Shown here: positions 29,648 to 32,855 of the stretch, in pieces | How the letters are laid out: each line of letters starts with the position of its first letter | Position numbering within the stretch: the first letter of the stretch is position 1 | Assembly (NCBI GenBank): GCA_030843315.1 | Contig: JAUUPT010000047.1 | Span: 1-32,855, forward strand | DNA length: 32,855 nucleotides | Direction: 5' to 3' | Source: Bacteroidaceae bacterium | Lineage (GTDB): Bacteria > Bacteroidota > Bacteroidia > Bacteroidales > Bacteroidaceae | Notes under the pieces: generated by a model | What the model saw: the letters and a program-made list of their open reading frames with translations, nothing else | Database searches by the model: none | Told to the model about the DNA's origin: nothing | Position numbers and translations under genes: made by a program

Positions 29648-29682
29648 CAAATTAGACATTAATCAACAAAAAACCAACAAAG
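29648..29682 (-). promoter_or_regulatory. Probable promoter of the EF-G2 gene
   Basis: On the minus strand CTTTG (29682-29678), about 23 bases, then TAATTTG (29654-29648), a one-base-short relative of TAnnTTTG. The predicted start near 29641 gives a leader of about 60 bases. The poor match fits a promoter that needs an activator. Confidence 0.5.
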
Positions 29683-29687
29683 GGAGC

Positions 29688-29703
29688 TATGTTCTACAAC
29701 ATG
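29688..29703. promoter_or_regulatory. Palindromic candidate activator site upstream of the EF-G2 gene
   Basis: Contains ATGTT-CTAC-AACAT (29689-29702). On the minus strand it reads CATGTTGTAGAACATA and sits just upstream of the -33 region, centred about 54 bases before the predicted start. A 14/16 match occurs at 20039-20054. The 14-bp layout with a four-base centre is that of Fnr-type operators. Confidence 0.5.
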
Positions 29704-29787
29704 CAACAGTGCAAAGAAGGAAATGCCCGGATGGAAAGAATATTTATAAAAGTAACTTAGCAGGGTTCATGATATGAAAGAAATTCG

Positions 29788-29795
29788 TATTTTTG
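29788..29795 (+). promoter_or_regulatory. -7 element for the amidotransferase-dipeptidase gene
   Basis: TATTTTTG, a full TAnnTTTG match 27 bases before the ATG at 29823; it also rules out the longer frame from 29793. No -33 sequence is clear. Confidence 0.55.
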
Positions 29796-29822
29796 CCACC
29801 CAGAAACAATTCTCCCATCATC

Positions 29823-31592
29823 ATGAACAAGCTACTATTAATTGCGTTGCTGGCAGTATGCCCCTACATAGCAACGGCACAAACCAGTCAGAAACAACCG
29901 GAGCAACGTCCCCTCATCGGCATCTCCTGCTCACATCCCGGAAACAATTCATCTACCCGGATGACGTACACCGAATCCGTAATCCGTGCCGGAGGCACTC
30001 CGATGCTCATCCCCATCACCACCGACAGCCTGGTGCTGACGGACGTCATCAAGCGCCTCGACGGCATCGTCCTGATAGGTGGCGGCGACATACATCCCTC
30101 CTACTTCAACGAAGATCCCATAGAGCAATTGGGCGAAGTGGATTCCCTGCGCGATGTCTACGACATCGTCCTTATCCGCCTCGCCGCCCATCGCAACCTG
30201 CCGATGTTGGGCATCTGCCGGGGCGAGCAACTGATTAACGTGGCATTCGGCGGAACGCTCTATCAGGACATTCCTTCCCAGCACCCCGACACCACCGTCC
30301 ACCACGACCAGGACGAACCGAGCAGTGTGCCCACCCATATGGTACACTTTGCACCCGGTTCCGCAATAGCCTCCATCATAGGCGGGACACAGTTTTTCAC
30401 CAATACACACCACCACCAGGCAGTGAAGCAGGCTGCTCCCGGCTTCAGGATTACGGCATGGGCGGCAGACAGCATCCCCGAAGCCATCGAGTCCGCCTGG
30501 GAATATCCGATATGGGGCGTACAGTTCCATCCCGAAGCGCTGACGGTGGCAGGCGACAGCGTGGCGGCACGCTTCTTTCACTTCCTGATCGATAAAGCCG
30601 ATACTTACCGGAAAGCCCGGGAAATACACCGGCGCATTCTGTCCATAGACACGCATACGGACACTCCGCTCGATTTTGACGATACCTACAATATAAGTAC
30701 GCGCGCGAAATCCCAGGTCTGCATCCCCAAAATGGAAGAAGGCGGGCTGGACGGGCAATACCTTGCCTGCTGGGTGCGCCAAGGGCCTTGCGATGAAGAA
30801 GGCAGCCGGAAAGCCGTGGCCCGCGTAGATGAACTGATGCAAGGCATCTACCGCCAGGTGGAAATGAACCCCGACCTGTGCGCCATCGCCCGCACCCCCG
30901 ACGACCTGCCCAAGCTGAAAGCCGAAGGCAAGAAAGCATTCTACATCGGGATAGAGAATGGTTACGGCATCGGCAAAGACCTGAAAAACATAGCCCGTTT
31001 CCACGACTTGGGCGTCACTTATATCACCCTCTGCCACACCCGAAATAATGACATTTGCGACAGCTCTTCCGACAGCACCGCCCGCTGGAAAGGCATCAGT
31101 CCCTTCGGCCGCAAAGTGGTAAAAGAGATGAACCGCCTGGGCATCATGATCGACCTATCCCATGCTGCCGAAAGCACTTTCTGGGATGCATTGAAGTATT
31201 CAAAGAAACCCGTCATCGCCTCCCACTCCTCGGCAAGCGCCATCTACAAGCACGACCGCAACCTGACCGACGAACAACTACGCGCCCTTGCCGCCCACGG
31301 CGGCGTGGCACAAGCCTGCCTGGTAGACGAGTTCCTGAACCCGGATGCCAAGAGCGCCAACCTCAGCGACTTTATGAACCACCTGCTGCACATGATTGAA
31401 GTAGCGGGCATCGACCATGTCGGTATCGGTTCCGACTTCGATGGTGGCGGTGGCGTGAAAGGCTGCAACGGCGACAACGATTTTATCAACATCACCGTCC
31501 GACTGCTGGAACACGGATTCACCGAAACAGACATCGCCAAGATCTGGGGCGGAAACTTCCTGCGCGTGATGCGGCAAGTGCAAACTAAATAA
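29823..31592 (+). CDS. Exported fusion of class I glutamine amidotransferase-like peptidase (C26) and membrane dipeptidase (M19)
   Basis: A 589-residue protein with a signal peptide (residues 1-20, IATAQ). The first domain (about 30-255) is a gamma-glutamyl hydrolase/PuuD-like fold: nucleophile C132 in LGICRGEQ and the His-Glu pair H236/E238 in GVQFHPEAL complete the triad. The second (about 265-585) is an M19 renal-dipeptidase fold: H278 and D280 in IDTHTDTP, bridging E378 in IGIENGYG, H447 in IDLSHAAE, H468 in ASHSSA and the late D in GIGSDFDGG are the zinc ligands and catalytic residues. Both halves appear catalytically complete. Joined in the periplasm they could release glutamate from gamma-glutamyl peptides and then split the remaining dipeptide, but that link is inference. 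A perfect hairpin terminator follows. It is monocistronic. Confidence 0.88.
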   Translation: MNKLLLIALLAVCPYIATAQTSQKQPEQRPLIGISCSHPGNNSSTRMTYTESVIRAGGTPMLIPITTDSLVLTDVIKRLDGIVLIGGGDIHPSYFNEDPIEQLGEVDSLRDVYDIVLIRLAAHRNLPMLGICRGEQLINVAFGGTLYQDIPSQHPDTTVHHDQDEPSSVPTHMVHFAPGSAIASIIGGTQFFTNTHHHQAVKQAAPGFRITAWAADSIPEAIESAWEYPIWGVQFHPEALTVAGDSVAARFFHFLIDKADTYRKAREIHRRILSIDTHTDTPLDFDDTYNISTRAKSQVCIPKMEEGGLDGQYLACWVRQGPCDEEGSRKAVARVDELMQGIYRQVEMNPDLCAIARTPDDLPKLKAEGKKAFYIGIENGYGIGKDLKNIARFHDLGVTYITLCHTRNNDICDSSSDSTARWKGISPFGRKVVKEMNRLGIMIDLSHAAESTFWDALKYSKKPVIASHSSASAIYKHDRNLTDEQLRALAAHGGVAQACLVDEFLNPDAKSANLSDFMNHLLHMIEVAGIDHVGIGSDFDGGGGVKGCNGDNDFINITVRLLEHGFTETDIAKIWGGNFLRVMRQVQTK

Positions 31593-31612
31593 TAAAGACC
31601 GAAAAACAGCAC

Positions 31613-31648
31613 AAAAAGGAGAGATTAGAGCCATAATCTCTCCTTTTT
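31613..31648 (+). terminator. Rho-independent terminator after the amidotransferase-dipeptidase gene
   Basis: Perfect 15-bp arms (31613-31627 and 31634-31648) with a 6-base loop, beginning with an A tract and ending with TTTTT. Confidence 0.92.
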
Positions 31649-31685
31649 GACGTATTTGCATACCCTCTTTTTCTTTACATTCGCC

Positions 31686-31693
31686 TACCTTTG
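31686..31693 (+). promoter_or_regulatory. -7 element for the beta-galactosidase gene
   Basis: TACCTTTG, a full TAnnTTTG match, 45 bases before the ATG at 31739. A TTTG (31655-31658) lies upstream at longer than usual spacing. Confidence 0.6.
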
Positions 31694-31738
31694 TCACAAA
31701 ACAACAACCCAATTATTAATTTCTAATACCAACTTTTA

Positions 31739-32855
31739 ATGAGAAGAAAGTTTATCGGGAGTCTTGCATTCATAACCGGACTCCTCTGTTTGTCTTCTAC
31801 AAAAGCACAAACGGTAATTAGCAGTTCGCAGAGTCCCTTCACCCCGCAGGCTTATGAACAAACCCTGCGCACCGGACAAGAAGGGAAAGGCACTTTCTCC
31901 GTAGGCGAAGGTACATTCTTGCTGAACGGCAAGCCTTTCGTAGTGAAAGCTGCTGAACTGCACTATCCCCGCATTCCCAAACCGTATTGGGACCAACGCA
32001 TCAAATTGTGTAAAGCATTGGGCATGAACACCGTCTGCCTTTATGTCTTCTGGAACTCCCACGAACCCCGCCCGGGAGAATTCAATTTCACCGGACAAAA
32101 TGACCTGGCAGAGTTCTGCCGCCTGTGCCAGCAGAACGACATGTACGTCATCCTGCGTCCCGGGCCTTATGTCTGCGCCGAATGGGAAATGGGCGGTCTA
32201 CCCTGGTGGCTGCTCAAGAAGAAAGACATCCGCCTGCGCGAACGGGACCCTTATTTCATGGAGCGCGTAGCCATCTTCGAGAAGGCAGTGGCTGGGCAAG
32301 TAGCCAACCTGACCATTCAGAACGGCGGCCCTATCATTATGGTGCAAGTGGAAAATGAATACGGTTCTTACGGAGAAGACAAGGAATACGTATCACAGGT
32401 GCGCGACATCGTACGCGCCAATTATCCCGACGTCACCCTGTTCCAGTGCGACTGGGCTTCCAACTTCACCCTGAACGGATTGGACGACCTGGTTTGGACC
32501 ATGAACTTCGGCACAGGCGCCAATGTAGACCAGCAGTTCACCAAGCTGAGAGAACTCCGTCCCACCAGTCCGCTGATGTGTTCCGAGTTCTGGAGCGGCT
32601 GGTTCGACAAATGGGGCGCCAACCACGAAACACGCCCGGCAGCCGATATGATTAAAGGCATTGACGAAATGCTGTCCAAAGGCATCTCCTTCAGCCTCTA
32701 CATGACCCACGGCGGCACCAACTGGGGACATTGGGCGGGAGCTAACTCACCCGGCTTTGCCCCCGACGTGACCTCTTACGATTATGACGCCCCCATCAGT
32801 GAATCCGGCCAGACCACTCCTAAATACTGGGAACTGCGGAAAGCCATGGCAAAAC
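31739..32855 (+). CDS. Beta-galactosidase, GH35 (3' end outside window)
   Basis: At least 372 residues, open to the window edge. A signal peptide (about 1-23, cleavage near TKA-QT) targets it to the periplasm or beyond. The GH35 catalytic barrel begins at about residue 54 (FSVGEGTFLLNGKPFVVKAAE) and includes VFWNSHEPRPGEFNF and RPGPYVCAEWEMGGLPWWL, both characteristic. The acid/base is the second glutamate of VQVENEYGSYG (E207) and the nucleophile is E284 in MCSEFWSGWF; SLYMTHGGTNWGHWAG follows as usual in the family. It removes terminal beta-linked galactose from plant or host glycans. The ATG at 31739 follows a promoter element. C-terminal domains, usual in GH35, are cut off. The upstream hairpin separates it from the previous gene. 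Confidence 0.94.
   Translation, partial: MRRKFIGSLAFITGLLCLSSTKAQTVISSSQSPFTPQAYEQTLRTGQEGKGTFSVGEGTFLLNGKPFVVKAAELHYPRIPKPYWDQRIKLCKALGMNTVCLYVFWNSHEPRPGEFNFTGQNDLAEFCRLCQQNDMYVILRPGPYVCAEWEMGGLPWWLLKKKDIRLRERDPYFMERVAIFEKAVAGQVANLTIQNGGPIIMVQVENEYGSYGEDKEYVSQVRDIVRANYPDVTLFQCDWASNFTLNGLDDLVWTMNFGTGANVDQQFTKLRELRPTSPLMCSEFWSGWFDKWGANHETRPAADMIKGIDEMLSKGISFSLYMTHGGTNWGHWAGANSPGFAPDVTSYDYDAPISESGQTTPKYWELRKAMAK

Overview
The window is chromosomal DNA from a Bacteroides species (Bacteroidota). The evidence is the recurring Bacteroides-type promoter element (TAnnTTTG, sometimes with TTTG about 19 bases upstream), the AT-rich leaders that mostly lack Shine-Dalgarno sequences, and the gene content: an RprX/RprY two-component system, a GTPase-defective EF-G paralogue, a GH77 enzyme with tandem starch-binding domains, a GH35 beta-galactosidase and many lipoproteins. 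The species cannot be settled from the sequence. There are no tRNA or rRNA genes, insertion sequences, prophage genes or CRISPR arrays. The window looks like stable core chromosome with a few lineage-specific genes.

Layout. Positions 1-1398 (minus): a partial GrpB-family gene behind a BASS-type transporter. Positions 1590-3735 (plus): a cell-wall amidase and an MCE/MlaD-type protein, then a terminator. Positions 4086-5471: dnaA, followed by a perfect 22-bp inverted repeat and a convergent nitroreductase. Positions 6677-9214: class II (B12-dependent) ribonucleotide reductase. Positions 9345-12038: a DPE2-like 4-alpha-glucanotransferase; then folB. Positions 12573-15243: a tandem array of 22-bp palindromes, a membrane-spanning TPR regulator-like lipoprotein and an unknown lipoprotein. 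Positions 15230-19818 (minus): a compact five-gene run, mtaB, lipid A-type acyltransferase, GT2 glycosyltransferase, mgsA and a DUF1080 lipoprotein. Positions 20198-22654 (plus): an alanine-rich small lipoprotein, an RRM RNA-binding protein and a tandem pair of paralogous one-TM proteins of unknown function. Positions 22822-23906 (minus): rpsF-rpsR-rplI. Positions 24066-24827 (plus): a MarR regulator and an overlooked 58-residue membrane protein. Positions 24908-29582 (minus): rprY, rprX and the EF-G2 gene. Positions 29823-32855 (plus): a secreted glutamine-amidotransferase/dipeptidase fusion and a GH35 beta-galactosidase cut by the window edge.

Themes. Growth and translation genes (dnaA, nrdJ, rpsF-rpsR-rplI, mtaB, EF-G2) sit among envelope genes and starch/galactoside enzymes. 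The strongest leads are regulatory. A 16-bp near-identical palindromic sequence (14/16) lies upstream of both the EF-G2 gene and the alanine-rich lipoprotein gene; it has the shape of a Crp/Fnr-family operator, and the B. thetaiotaomicron EF-G2 gene is known to be activated by the Crp-like regulator Cur. The 22-bp palindromic tandem array before the TPR regulator carries paired changes that keep the dyad. A cluster of TTAAC elements lies directly before rprX.
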